A DNA stretch of 64,000 nt, taken from positions 141,427-205,426 of the IMG/VR virus record IMGVR_UViG_3300049846_001037. The stretch is one strand, 5' to 3'. A model generated the notes under the pieces. It saw only the letters and a program-made list of their open reading frames with translations, was not told where the DNA came from and did not search any database. The translations under genes were made by a program, and so were the position numbers. The stretch's first letter is position 1, and each line of letters begins with the position of its first letter. Source of the stretch: a virus. Shown here in pieces: positions 1-8,814 of the stretch.

Positions 1-892
1 TCGGGTCCACAGAATCGCTGAGGTCATACTTGATGTCTGCAAACTTACGAGCATCCACCTTGATAAACTTGTGGATAACCTTACTAGTTACTGACACCTC
101 AACAAAGCCCTTGTCCTCAGTGGCCTCATTGAAGTCCACCCTGTTGTTTGAGCCGCAGTAGACAATGAGTGGCTTCTCTGACAAGACCTGATATCTATGC
201 AGATGACCCATTGCAACATAAAGATAGTCCTTGCCTTCAAAGACGGACTTATCTACTACTGGTTCTGCCATCCTGTCAAAGTTGACCTGCTCTCCGCCCA
301 TCGTTGCGTTGTTGATGGAAAAGTGTCCAGCGAAGACAATGGGAGCATTCTTGTCTCTGGTCTCATAGACATCATTGATTGTTTGGACCATGTATTGCTC
401 GACTTCCTTTACATTCTCTAACCTCAACAGGCTTCTGATGGGATAGGGCATTGTCTGAACCTGCACCTTCTGTCCCTTAATGTTGAGGCTGACTATCTCT
501 GGCTTAGAAGACAGAACAAAGCTATCACTCTTGATCTTTGCCGACCTCTGTAGGAAGTTGATGATCCTGTCAACAGCCATGATAGAGTAAGACCTTCTAT
601 CTGACATGAAGACATCGTGGTTTCCCAGCACCACAACGGTAGGTATCTCGTTCTCGATGAGTTTCAGAATGCCCTCAGAGAAGGCATCCAGTTCATCTGG
701 TCCTGGGTTCTTTGTCCTAAAGATGTCGCCTGGTATCAGACAGAAGTCCATCTTGTTGCTTACGATATAGTCAATGGACTGCTGGAAGGTCTTCACGAAG
801 TCTAGGAACCTTGCATTGGCTCCACCCTTCTCGACCTTTCCCTGATACATACCAATGTGGATGTCGGCTATATGAGCAAACTTGAAATTCAA
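1..892 (-). CDS. SbcD/Mre11-like nuclease subunit, C-terminus outside window
   Basis: The product is a calcineurin-fold DNA nuclease of the SbcD/Mre11/T4 gp47 type, which with an SbcC/Rad50-like ATPase processes double-strand ends. Metal-binding motifs appear in order: D-x-H near residues 10-12, PGD near 54-56, GNHD at 90-93, then AGHF and MGHLH further on. The start is a TTG that overlaps the TGA of the upstream primase-like gene (TTGA), with AAGAGGG just before it. The reading frame stays open to the window edge, so the C-terminus and any SbcC partner lie outside. The family call is firm; the exact phage subfamily is not. Confidence 0.88.
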   Translation of the reverse strand, partial: MNFKFAHIADIHIGMYQGKVEKGGANARFLDFVKTFQQSIDYIVSNKMDFCLIPGDIFRTKNPGPDELDAFSEGILKLIENEIPTVVVLGNHDVFMSDRRSYSIMAVDRIINFLQRSAKIKSDSFVLSSKPEIVSLNIKGQKVQVQTMPYPIRSLLRLENVKEVEQYMVQTINDVYETRDKNAPIVFAGHFSINNATMGGEQVNFDRMAEPVVDKSVFEGKDYLYVAMGHLHRYQVLSEKPLIVYCGSNNRVDFNEATEDKGFVEVSVTSKVIHKFIKVDARKFADIKYDLSDSVDP

Positions 893-1437
893 ACCTTGGC
901 CCTCTTCATTATTTGAGTTGCGAAGATATCAATCTCTTTAACGTCTGTATTGTCAGGGTTATTGAAGAACATGTTCATGTCCTTGAGACAGTCATCTACA
1001 ACATGATCGTGTCCAGGGTGTTTCTTGAGCCAATCCCTGAGGTAGACCCTTAATTCGAAGTCTATCTCGTCACTGTGTCTTACTGGGTCAATCCTCGGCT
1101 TGCTTATGTTCTTGAGGATGGTATCAACGGCAAACTTGCTGCTGGTAACGTCAATATCGTCCTTGAACCTATCCAAGATTTCCTGTCTATCAAGACCCTC
1201 TTCGCCCATCATGAACTCAACGACTGAGCCAGATTGGTCACAACCAAAGCAATGGAACCTGTTTGTTCCAACATATATCTTGAACGAGCCAGTCTTCTCG
1301 TTATGGAATGGGCACCTCATTCCATAGCGGTCATCGGTCTCTTTCTTGGGGTTAAAACCATAGCTCTCTATGACATCAACAATCGAAAAACTCTTATTGA
1401 TGAAGTCTTGCAGAGCCTTGATTTGCTCCTTATTCAT
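889..1437 (-). CDS. DnaG-type primase zinc-binding domain protein
   Basis: This 182-residue protein carries a CHC2 zinc motif (CPFH, then CFGC about 20 residues later), as in the N-terminal DNA-binding domain of bacterial and phage primases. It is far shorter than a full primase, and I see no TOPRIM catalytic motif, so the polymerase part is missing or encoded elsewhere. The inner ATG was chosen because it overlaps the helicase stop by a few bases and follows a GAGAG stretch. It sits directly after the DnaB-like helicase, so a role in primer synthesis at the fork is likely. Confidence 0.82.
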   Translation of the reverse strand: MNKEQIKALQDFINKSFSIVDVIESYGFNPKKETDDRYGMRCPFHNEKTGSFKIYVGTNRFHCFGCDQSGSVVEFMMGEEGLDRQEILDRFKDDIDVTSSKFAVDTILKNISKPRIDPVRHSDEIDFELRVYLRDWLKKHPGHDHVVDDCLKDMNMFFNNPDNTDVKEIDIFATQIMKRAKV

Positions 1438-2809
1438 CAATGATGCTCTCTGAGTTGGTCTTGTCTTCGGTGTCTTGAACCAAGGCTTTGGTAAAGTCAA
1501 TGGCCATAGACCAAGTAATACCAGCCGAAGTCCTACGAGCCTTGATTAGCTTTATGTTCATTAGATTGAACTCTGGCAGAGACCTGATATACATGGCGAA
1601 GTCTGGTTTCTCAGCCGCCACCTTTGATCTGCCGAAGTCAGTAACGGAGATGTCCTCGAACTTCTTGTCAAAGGTCTCGGTCTTGGCTTGGTGGGTGCTG
1701 ATAACAACAACGCCTCTGTTATCGTAGGTCTGAGCAAAGTCCTTGAACTCCATGATGATCTGAGCAACCTTGAGATTGTCCTTGTCCTCAACACTCGGAT
1801 AGTAAGGAGAGATATGCTCCAATGAGTCGATGACTATGACATCTGGGATGAAGTCATGCTTCAACTTCAAGTCCTCAATGTAACTCTCGACGGTGTTAAC
1901 GTTGTCTGAGGTCTTGAGGAACTTGGTGATGATCCTATTTGGACGCCTCTTGGTCTCTTCCACGAAGGCATCTAAAGCAGCCCTGTCTGCATCATTGAGA
2001 TATTCCCTACCATTCATGATGGAGCTGTAGTCTACGTTTGTGGCACGGGAGTAGATACGCTCATCGAACTCTGACGGCTGCATTTCGCAGGTCAACAGCA
2101 AGACGTTGGCTTTGTCTTTCCATAGGTTGTAGACGATGTTTGTCAACACCATCGACTTACCCTGGTTGATGTTGCCAAGAATCATGAGAACATCGCCGTA
2201 CCTCAGACCCTTGGTGTCATTGTCAAATCTGCGATGACCTATCTTGAATCGCTTCTCGTTTGAAATGTCCTTGGACTTGATATGCTCGATGTTTTCCTTG
2301 GACTGAGAGGTGGTGAAGCTATACTCGCCCTCGTCGTCAGAACTTATGGCATCGCTTATCTTCATGAACTGCTTGCCGAAGTTATTGATGTCTTTGGCAA
2401 GATCAGCCACCTTAGATATCTTGCTTCGGTCTATGGCAGTGTATTTGTTGAGGTTGTCGGTAAAGCTGGACTGCATCCAGGCCATACGCAGATTGTCAAC
2501 CAGAGCATTGAACTCGTTCTCGGTTGGCTTGTCCTCGGCCTCACCCACCTGCTTGATGACCTTGAACCTGATGAAGAGCTTTGCACCCATTGGGTTGCCC
2601 TGATTCTGCTCATATATCATCCTCATGCTCGGCACTTCCTTGTGGAGCATGTACCAATCAAAGTATTCTTTGATGATATGTGTGGCAACCTCGTCTTCCG
2701 TGAAAAGCTTCATGAAAGACTTATTCGACAAAGCCTTCTTCAAGCATTTCTCACTTACCGTCATCAGGTAAATGACCTTATTTTGGACCTCTTCCATCCC
2801 TAGCATCAT
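1430..2809 (-). CDS. DnaB/gp41-family replicative helicase
   Basis: RecA-fold hexameric helicase that should unwind DNA at the phage replication fork. The C-terminal half holds Walker A (GNINQGKS), Walker B (VIVIDSLEH) and a conserved STHQ motif like helicase motif H4. The N-terminal ~180 residues are helical, as expected of the DnaB/T4 gp41 collar domain. At 459 residues its length is normal. The ATG overlaps the stop of the loader gene upstream, and the primase zinc domain follows, which gives a compact helicase-loader-primase operon. Confidence 0.92.
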   Translation of the reverse strand: MMLGMEEVQNKVIYLMTVSEKCLKKALSNKSFMKLFTEDEVATHIIKEYFDWYMLHKEVPSMRMIYEQNQGNPMGAKLFIRFKVIKQVGEAEDKPTENEFNALVDNLRMAWMQSSFTDNLNKYTAIDRSKISKVADLAKDINNFGKQFMKISDAISSDDEGEYSFTTSQSKENIEHIKSKDISNEKRFKIGHRRFDNDTKGLRYGDVLMILGNINQGKSMVLTNIVYNLWKDKANVLLLTCEMQPSEFDERIYSRATNVDYSSIMNGREYLNDADRAALDAFVEETKRRPNRIITKFLKTSDNVNTVESYIEDLKLKHDFIPDVIVIDSLEHISPYYPSVEDKDNLKVAQIIMEFKDFAQTYDNRGVVVISTHQAKTETFDKKFEDISVTDFGRSKVAAEKPDFAMYIRSLPEFNLMNIKLIKARRTSAGITWSMAIDFTKALVQDTEDKTNSESIIDE

Positions 2810-3579
2810 TGTCCCACCTTGTTTCTGAAATCGTCATCAAAGACATTTGTGAAATGCCAATTCTTGCTGCTCATAATAGACAGCACACTTAGACCATAGC
2901 GGGTCTTTATCTCGTTCTTAACCTCTGGCTTTTCCCAGGGGCGGTTATTGATCGAGTCATAAAGGTTGGCAAGCAAGATGACTGGCTTACCACCACGCTT
3001 CTTCAATACATGTATCTCCAACAGTCTGCGGGCAGAATCCTTGTCTATCTCTGCCATCTCAGACTCTTTGCCGAGTTCGTCTAGGACAAGAATATCTACG
3101 GTTGAGAAAAGCTTGTCGTAATACTCCTTCACCTCATCTGCCTTGTAGCCCTTCTTCGAAAAGGCTTCGCAGATGATGGGGAAGAACTCATAGTGAACTG
3201 TGAACTTGTTTTTGACTGCTGCTTTTAGGATTTCAATGGATAGCATGGTCTTGCCGGTACCGTTGGGACCATACATGAGGAGGTTGTGTCCCTCGTTGAC
3301 GAAACGATGAATGTCCTGAGTGATGCCATGTATCTTCTTCTTGATAATGGCTTTCTCTTCATCGGTCTCTTTGAAGGAATCAAGCGTGAGGTCGTAGTAT
3401 TCTCTTGGGATGTTTGCTGCATCCAAGTTGGTGTACAGCATCATCTTCTTAAGACACTCGCATTGCACGGCGTCTTTCTCTACTTGGCCATCCTTCCACT
3501 CCCTTTCTGGGCTGAAAAGAAAACCCTTACCTTTACAGACCTTGCACTGTTCTCTCAGATACGTGAATTTGTTTTTCAT
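2806..3579 (-). CDS. DnaC/IstB-like AAA+ helicase loader
   Basis: AAA+ ATPase of the DnaC/IstB type, expected to load the adjacent DnaB-like helicase. An N-terminal zinc motif (CKVCKGKG, then CEC) comes before Walker A (GPNGTGKT, near residues 105-112) and Walker B (ILVLDELG). Length, 257 residues, fits the family. The start lies about 47 bases inside the upstream gene, an unusually long overlap, but no later ATG would keep the zinc motif. Position between the winged-helix protein and the helicase supports the role. Confidence 0.88.
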   Translation of the reverse strand: MKNKFTYLREQCKVCKGKGFLFSPEREWKDGQVEKDAVQCECLKKMMLYTNLDAANIPREYYDLTLDSFKETDEEKAIIKKKIHGITQDIHRFVNEGHNLLMYGPNGTGKTMLSIEILKAAVKNKFTVHYEFFPIICEAFSKKGYKADEVKEYYDKLFSTVDILVLDELGKESEMAEIDKDSARRLLEIHVLKKRGGKPVILLANLYDSINNRPWEKPEVKNEIKTRYGLSVLSIMSSKNWHFTNVFDDDFRNKVGQ

Positions 3580-4471
3580 TTAACCCTTCCAAGAATTTAT
3601 CCAATATTGCCCCGCTGTAGGTTTCCTTGATCTTTGCTACAGCCTCATCTCTTCCCATTCCCTGTTTCTCTACATAGTAACGATACAGTGACTCTATCTT
3701 TCCAAGCTTTTGTTGTTCCGAAAAAACTACTGGCTTGGCGATGGGTGAGTTGACAGGTATTCCACTAAACAAGGCTCTATGGGCGCTGTTCCTCTGGTTG
3801 CCATAGAACTTCATACTTGAGACATCTGCGAACCTATTGTGCTGGTGAGCCCTCTTGATGATGTGCTCGAACATCTTCTTGGTCTGTTCGGCAGTATCGC
3901 CAGTCCTCTGCATAATCTTCTTGAGAGCAGAGGCTTCTACGACCAAGTTGTAAGATGAGTAGTTGCCACCAAAAGTCTGGTTCAATATCTTGTAGTAGTA
4001 AAAGACAAGCGATGGAGCCGTTTCCTTTGTTGGTTCGCCTTCCTCAAAGTTAAATGGCTTTGACTCAGAACTCCTGCGGATTGCCTTGACCCTCTGTTCT
4101 TCTGAGGCGTTGATAGCCTCAAGCAGATGCGGTCTGTTGTCTGCAGGAATCAAACCAGCCGAAATGCACTTGTCGGCAAGTTCTATCATCTCTTCTTTCT
4201 TTAGGTCTTTGGGAAAGAGAAACGATACGCCATCCTTCCTCTTCTTGCGTTCTATCAGATTGCAAATAGCCAAAGCATTGATCTCTTCATGTACGACCTT
4301 TGCTGGCAGCTTGGTTATGCTTATTAGGTTCTCTAGCGGGACAGACTTGCTATCTCCGCTGGCTATCCTCATTAAAAAAAGCTGATAGTGGATGCCGAAG
4401 GCTGCAAGCGAGAGAAATGGCCCGTAGTTGTAGGTCATTTGCTCTATGTATCTATGTGACTTATCACTCAT
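3533..4471 (-). CDS. Predicted winged-helix replication initiator/organizer protein
   Basis: This 312-residue protein has no named family I can assign with certainty. Its first ~90 residues look like a winged-helix domain (helical, with a basic ERKKRK wing), and its C-terminus (residues ~260-305) is a short helical region with EAVAKIKETY-type repeats, an arrangement typical of phage replisome organisers. It lies immediately upstream of the helicase loader and overlaps it, which is where initiators are usually found. The initiator role is inferred from context. Confidence 0.72.
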   Translation of the reverse strand: MSDKSHRYIEQMTYNYGPFLSLAAFGIHYQLFLMRIASGDSKSVPLENLISITKLPAKVVHEEINALAICNLIERKKRKDGVSFLFPKDLKKEEMIELADKCISAGLIPADNRPHLLEAINASEEQRVKAIRRSSESKPFNFEEGEPTKETAPSLVFYYYKILNQTFGGNYSSYNLVVEASALKKIMQRTGDTAEQTKKMFEHIIKRAHQHNRFADVSSMKFYGNQRNSAHRALFSGIPVNSPIAKPVVFSEQQKLGKIESLYRYYVEKQGMGRDEAVAKIKETYSGAILDKFLEGLNEKQIHVSERTVQGL

Positions 4472-6285
4472 AGTAGGTCTTTGATGTTTTTGTGGTTAAG
4501 AACCAGTCTCTCAACCTGATCCTCAGCAAGTCCGTCAATCACCCTGTCGAAGAGTTTCTGCTTTCTAGTGTTAGCAGCCAGAACTCTTTCCTCGACAGTA
4601 TCCCTACAAATCAGGTTAAGGACAAATATCTTTTCACGCTCTTGACCGATTCTCTCAATACGACTAATTCTCTGCTCATTGGTGGCAGGGTTGAACGAGA
4701 GATCGTAGTTGATTATAACCCCAGCCTTCTGCAAATTCAAACCAGCCTTGCCTGCATCTGTCGATAAAAACAGCTTGACCTGCTCTTCTTCATCGTTGAA
4801 TTTTGCCATTAGCTTCTTGCGGGTATCACACAACTTGTCATCTTTATAGTAGGGACAATTGATACAAACAGCCTTCTTCTTCTCGTCATCTAAAAGTATA
4901 TCTAATTTTCTTTGCTCTAAGTTCTTGTTTTTCTTGAGGACATCACGCTCTATCTCTCTCTCATACTTGCAGTCATTCTTGACCTGTCCATGCAAGTGTA
5001 CGCTCTTCAACCCAATGTTCTGGGCAATGATGTCTCCCATTCTCTTGTATTGGGTAAAGATAACAATCTTCTCTTCTGGCGGGAAACCTTTGATGATATT
5101 TTTCAGTTCATCAAACTTAGAAGAAGTTATCTTTTGCCTTTCTATCACAAGATTGAGGGCATCGCAGACTTCCCTCAAATAAGTCATCTGCGCCATGGCA
5201 TGTATCTTCTTTATCTTGCCAGTCTCCATGTCCTCAAGAATGCCGCTCTTGATCTCCTCATACTTATCACGCTCTTCTTTGGTGAGTTCTATGTAGAAGT
5301 GATTGGTGACTCTCTCTGGAAGATCGTCAAGGACATCACGCTTCTTTCTTCTGAACATGACAAACGAGAGTTTCTTGTTAAGTTCATCTAGGTTCCTGAA
5401 CTTGCCTGGCACAATCTGCTTGTATTGGTTGACTTGGCAGTAGCGGTATTTGAAGGTAGTCTCGTCCACGCCAAAGATCTTGGGATTGATGAACTTCATG
5501 ATGGTGAACAAATCCATTACATCGTTCTCAATGGGTGTTCCCGTCAAACCGACTCTATGGGCGCAATTCAACTGCTCCATAGCCTTGAAGGTTTCGGTCT
5601 TGTAGTTCTTGATTCGCTGTATCTCATCGCATATCACGATGTCCCAAGCAGTCTTCTTTAGTTCCTCAATGTCCCTATACACCAAGTCATAGTTCATGAT
5701 GGTGAAGTTGGTCTGGCGGCCGTACTTAGCAAGGCGGTCTGGACCTGATGGGATAATCGTGTAGGAGTAGTCCGTAAAACGAGCCAACTGAATCGCCCAC
5801 TCATACTTGAGGGACGCTGGGGCAACCACAAGAATCCTCAGATCCTTTGGTGATTTGCGTATGTTCTGAGAAGCATGTGAAATGGATGTGATGGTCTTAC
5901 CAAGACCCATGTCCATGCCGAGTAAGCCGTTGCCGATGACATCAAGAAACTTAGAGCCCACCTTCTGAAAAGGATAGAGCTTCACATCAGGCTTTAGCCC
6001 AATGATCTGGTATTCAAGGTCTTTGTTTTCGGCAAGTTCTTTGGTTTTTTTGTATTCGTTGATTACGGAGACGTACTTCTGTCGGGCAGGCTCGGTCATG
6101 ACTGCTTCGAGCCCGTTTTCTTTGAGGATTTTCTTGAGGATGAAAAGGTCTAAAACAGGAAAGATCCAGACCTTCTCTTTGCGAAGATAAGTTCTAGAGG
6201 GTAGTTGTTGAGCTAATGCTGATATTGAATCGGAATACTCAAAGACGAACTTTAAGTTTTCCTCATCATACAAATCGATAACCAT
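4468..6285 (-). CDS. SNF2-family DNA-dependent ATPase/helicase
   Basis: Superfamily 2 motor of the SNF2 type, probably acting in fork remodelling or recombination repair. Motif I (MGLGKT, near residue 128), motif II (CDEIQRIKN), motif III (GLTGTP) and motif VI (QRISRIERIGQ) are all present. The N-terminal ~90 residues include KVWIFPVLDL, which resembles the HARP-like domain of SMARCAL1 relatives. A cysteine cluster (CINCPYYKDDKLC, around residue 475) sits between the last motifs and may bind zinc or an iron-sulphur centre. The stop overlaps the start of the next gene by four bases. Confidence 0.9.
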   Translation of the reverse strand: MVIDLYDEENLKFVFEYSDSISALAQQLPSRTYLRKEKVWIFPVLDLFILKKILKENGLEAVMTEPARQKYVSVINEYKKTKELAENKDLEYQIIGLKPDVKLYPFQKVGSKFLDVIGNGLLGMDMGLGKTITSISHASQNIRKSPKDLRILVVAPASLKYEWAIQLARFTDYSYTIIPSGPDRLAKYGRQTNFTIMNYDLVYRDIEELKKTAWDIVICDEIQRIKNYKTETFKAMEQLNCAHRVGLTGTPIENDVMDLFTIMKFINPKIFGVDETTFKYRYCQVNQYKQIVPGKFRNLDELNKKLSFVMFRRKKRDVLDDLPERVTNHFYIELTKEERDKYEEIKSGILEDMETGKIKKIHAMAQMTYLREVCDALNLVIERQKITSSKFDELKNIIKGFPPEEKIVIFTQYKRMGDIIAQNIGLKSVHLHGQVKNDCKYEREIERDVLKKNKNLEQRKLDILLDDEKKKAVCINCPYYKDDKLCDTRKKLMAKFNDEEEQVKLFLSTDAGKAGLNLQKAGVIINYDLSFNPATNEQRISRIERIGQEREKIFVLNLICRDTVEERVLAANTRKQKLFDRVIDGLAEDQVERLVLNHKNIKDLL

Positions 6286-6543
6286 TTATAGAAACCTGTA
6301 TGGCCCCTTTAAACTAGCCCCTGAATTTCTCTTGTCAGGGTTATTGTTGACAGATCCTTTGTAGGATGGCGCAGTCTTACTTGGTTGACCGTGGTCCGTC
6401 TTCAAGTCATTCCATTCATTGAAGACCCCACATCCACATCTTGGACAATTCACATATGGCTTTTGACCAATCACGAAATTCGGAAAGGTTACATCCAGTC
6501 CACAGTTGTTACAGAGGATTGTGTTTGACTTGTCGCCCTTCAT
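6286..6543 (-). CDS. Small zinc-ribbon protein
   Basis: An 85-residue protein with a two-knuckle zinc ribbon (CNNC near residue 11 and CPRCGCG near 34) followed by a basic, Ser/Asn-rich tail. The family is not recognised. It is translationally coupled to the roadblock-domain gene upstream and directly precedes the SNF2 helicase gene, so it may be an accessory factor for that operon. Confidence 0.75.
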   Translation of the reverse strand: MKGDKSNTILCNNCGLDVTFPNFVIGQKPYVNCPRCGCGVFNEWNDLKTDHGQPSKTAPSYKGSVNNNPDKRNSGASLKGPYRFL

Positions 6544-6863
6544 GATATGAACACTCTCCCAAACCTATTGATTTCCATTTTAGCACGTCCAACATTACCA
6601 TCAAGGCTGAGGCATAGACCAAAAAAGCCATCTTCCATCAGCTTGCATATGACTATGACATCCTTGAAGTAGCATATCATCTCATTGAGGTCTTGCAGAT
6701 GCTTGAACGAAGACACGCAATTCGCTGCGAACAACTCGCTATCTATCTTTGAAGATCTCTTCCCGCTTCTATAAATCATGATGCCATCGTAGCCGCAAAA
6801 GAATGCTTCTTGGGCTCCGTCTACGTCCAAAACAATTTTTTCAAGTTTTTCTTGGCTTGTCAT
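6540..6863 (-). CDS. Roadblock/LC7-like domain protein
   Basis: A 107-residue single-domain protein. The pattern GAQEAFFCGYDGIMIYRSG, a helix and a C-terminal sheet fits the roadblock/LC7 fold found in MglB and other regulators of small GTPases and in motility complexes. No partner GTPase is seen nearby apart from the tubulin-like protein about 3 kb away. The inner ATG was preferred over one 48 bases upstream because it gives a compact domain. The fold call is by eye and moderate. Confidence 0.6.
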   Translation of the reverse strand: MTSQEKLEKIVLDVDGAQEAFFCGYDGIMIYRSGKRSSKIDSELFAANCVSSFKHLQDLNEMICYFKDVIVICKLMEDGFFGLCLSLDGNVGRAKMEINRFGRVFIS

Positions 6864-7323
6864 GTTCTTCCCACGGGTAAACCACCCACTCTTTTGCCTG
6901 AAGGTCGCCAATGTGGTAGGTTGGCTTATGGGTAGAGTGAGAGTCTAGGTGTAGACATGCCGTGTCTACGTTTTTGATGTCATTATCGACCTTGACGGCG
7001 GCCTTGATAGCAGCCTTGATCGTTTCACCACTTCTAATGACATTATCCACAAATAGAACTTTGTGGTGTGGCTTAATGAAACCTATTTGAGATATGTAGA
7101 GATCGCTCTCTGTTCTGCCTAACTTAGATCTAGTCTTCTTATCGTAGTTGAGGACCGAAACAACACCGTGCTTGGCTGATAGCATCTCGGAGAGAATGAC
7201 ACCTGGAATACAGCCGCCCCTATTTATGCTTACTACCCACTCATATTTTTTGTCGCCTATCTTCTCTCTTAATTGCTTTGTAAGACTATCAATATCCGCC
7301 CAAGTTAGGTGTTTCTCCTGCAT
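6841..7323 (-). CDS. Phosphoribosyltransferase (type I)
   Basis: The protein carries the PRPP-binding signature VLFVDNVIRSGET in a 160-residue type I phosphoribosyltransferase scaffold. The substrate base cannot be told; hypoxanthine, xanthine or an amidophosphoribosyl-type role are all possible. It overlaps deoC upstream by 35 bases, so both may act together in nucleoside and sugar-phosphate recycling during infection. Confidence 0.85.
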   Translation of the reverse strand: MQEKHLTWADIDSLTKQLREKIGDKKYEWVVSINRGGCIPGVILSEMLSAKHGVVSVLNYDKKTRSKLGRTESDLYISQIGFIKPHHKVLFVDNVIRSGETIKAAIKAAVKVDNDIKNVDTACLHLDSHSTHKPTYHIGDLQAKEWVVYPWEEHDKPRKT

Positions 7324-7975
7324 TAGTTGAAGCCCCTTTGATGATATTTATGGAACTAGAAGTTCCAAGTCTATTAGCACCGGCGTCTACTAACTGTTTT
7401 GCAAATTCATATGTTTTGATACCACCCGAAGCCTTAATCAAAATGCGGTCTCCGACATGGTTCTTGATCTTGAGAATGTCTTCTGCTGTTACATTGCGTG
7501 GACCATATCCAGTACACGTCTTGATGAAATCTATCTTGTGCCTAATGAGAAGGTCTGCAATCTTGAATAGTTCAATGTCTGTGAGGTAGCCAACTTCAAC
7601 AATGTACTTGATGGTGTTGCCGGTTTCACCCCTGATAGCCTTTATCTCCTGCTCAACATTTGCCCAAGCCCCACTCTTGATGGCTGAGATGTTTGCCACA
7701 ACGTCAAACTCATCTACGAAGACATCGTAGATAGAAACGACTTCTGTTTTTGCGTTGAATGAGAGATTGCCGTGTGGAAAGTCAACGACAGTGGCTATCT
7801 TGACTTCGGTATCATACTGGTCCAAAAAGTTTCTAGCAAATCCGACCCAATAAGGAGTTACACAAACTGAGTAGAACTTGTTATCAATTGCTTCTTGGCA
7901 CAAAGCCTTAATATCATTAGTTGTTGCGTCTGGCTTTAGAAAAGTATGATCAATGAGGGAGTTTATGGTAGACAT
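7289..7975 (-). CDS. deoC: Deoxyribose-phosphate aldolase
   Basis: DeoC splits 2-deoxyribose-5-phosphate into glyceraldehyde-3-phosphate and acetaldehyde and feeds sugar from degraded DNA into metabolism. IDHTFLKPDAT marks the N-terminus, the Schiff-base lysine is in FIKTCTGYG (residue 152), and the second lysine is in LIKASGGI (residue 181). Length, 228 residues, is normal for the family. The start codon lies only five bases after a TATAAT, so the mRNA may have almost no leader. A phosphoribosyltransferase overlaps downstream. Confidence 0.93.
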   Translation of the reverse strand: MSTINSLIDHTFLKPDATTNDIKALCQEAIDNKFYSVCVTPYWVGFARNFLDQYDTEVKIATVVDFPHGNLSFNAKTEVVSIYDVFVDEFDVVANISAIKSGAWANVEQEIKAIRGETGNTIKYIVEVGYLTDIELFKIADLLIRHKIDFIKTCTGYGPRNVTAEDILKIKNHVGDRILIKASGGIKTYEFAKQLVDAGANRLGTSSSINIIKGASTNAGETPNLGGY

Positions 7976-7980
7976 GCCCT

Positions 7981-8001
7981 ATTATACTTGTTTTCTATAA
8001 A
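7981..8001 (-). promoter_or_regulatory. TTTATA-N9-TATAAT promoter-like motif before deoC
   Basis: TTTATA, nine bases, TATAAT, ending five bases before the deoC ATG. It matches seven other sites in the window with the same spacing. Confidence 0.65.
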
Positions 8002-8008
8002 GTTCTCA

Positions 8009-8050
8009 AAAGCAAAATCCCATGACTTTTACATCATGGGATCCTGCTTT
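8009..8050 (-). terminator. Rho-independent terminator after the 8.1 kb gene
   Basis: ATCCCATGA pairs with TCATGGGAT, and the stem is extended by AAAGCA/TGCTTT, with T-rich sequence on the downstream side. It separates this gene from deoC. Confidence 0.8.
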
Positions 8051-8061
8051 TGATTTTTACC

Positions 8062-8751
8062 TTACGCTGCTGTGCCGTTCTGGGTTGGCATTACTGGATG
8101 TGGACCAGGCTGAATCTCGGCATCGCTTCTATCTTGGATTGAAGATGTTGGAAGACCAAATGGGCCAGAGAAAGCAGCGCCATTCTGCCAGTGATCTTCT
8201 GGAGCATTGGCCTCGGCGGTGTCAACAAGATTCTGATTGATGGTCTTGTCGTCAACTGAACCAGTGACTCTTGAAGTCTCAACACCCTTCTGGCTAATAG
8301 TTACATCTGCAGCCATAGTAGCGCTTACAGTCCTGACGGCACCAGGCAAATTGACGGGAAGTTCTACGTCAACCTGGGATCTGGTCAAGTTGCTGTAGTA
8401 TCCGTTAGCTGGTGAGCTAACTGCTGCAGATGTCGTCTGAGCAACCTTCTCTCCATTAACATCAGCAGAAGAATCATCTTGAATCGACTGTGGGTTAGTG
8501 GATGAGGTTGTAACAGCCTTGCTGGATCCAGTAGAGGCATCCTTAATCGTAGCAGACGGGCTGACGGCGGCATTCGAGAAGCTTTGTACGCCTCTGTCAA
8601 CAACGCCACCAAGCGAATTGTTTACAAATCCGCCTAGTCCGTTAATGTTCGAGTTTGAGCCTTGAGCAGTTCCAATGTTCTGAACGACGCCAATGGAAGC
8701 AAGTTGTCCTCTTGAAACTGGGGCTGTGATTTCTGGTTGGGTTCTGGCCAT
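8062..8751 (-). CDS. Low-complexity Ser/Thr/Asn-rich protein, unknown
   Basis: A 229-residue protein rich in Ser, Thr, Ala, Asn and Gln with few hydrophobic stretches; no family is recognised. The C-terminal part (PVNLPGAV, then alternating polar residues) could fold, but the first half looks disordered. Such composition is seen in phage virion decoration or internal proteins, though nothing here proves that. It has a strong GGAGG site, its own TTTATA-type promoter and its own terminator, so it is a single-gene unit and may be highly expressed. Confidence 0.8.
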   Translation of the reverse strand: MARTQPEITAPVSRGQLASIGVVQNIGTAQGSNSNINGLGGFVNNSLGGVVDRGVQSFSNAAVSPSATIKDASTGSSKAVTTSSTNPQSIQDDSSADVNGEKVAQTTSAAVSSPANGYYSNLTRSQVDVELPVNLPGAVRTVSATMAADVTISQKGVETSRVTGSVDDKTINQNLVDTAEANAPEDHWQNGAAFSGPFGLPTSSIQDRSDAEIQPGPHPVMPTQNGTAA

Positions 8752-8793
8752 TTTTTCCTCCGATGGCTGAAATAACTAAAATAGAACTTTCTC

Positions 8794-8814
8794 AATATAA
8801 TACTTTTCTATAAA
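8794..8814 (-). promoter_or_regulatory. TTTATA-N9-TATATT promoter-like motif
   Basis: It lies about 43 bases before the start of the low-complexity gene. An imperfect inverted repeat (CTTTCTCAATATA / TATATTGAAAAAG) flanks it, so it sits in the loop of a potential hairpin. Confidence 0.65.
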
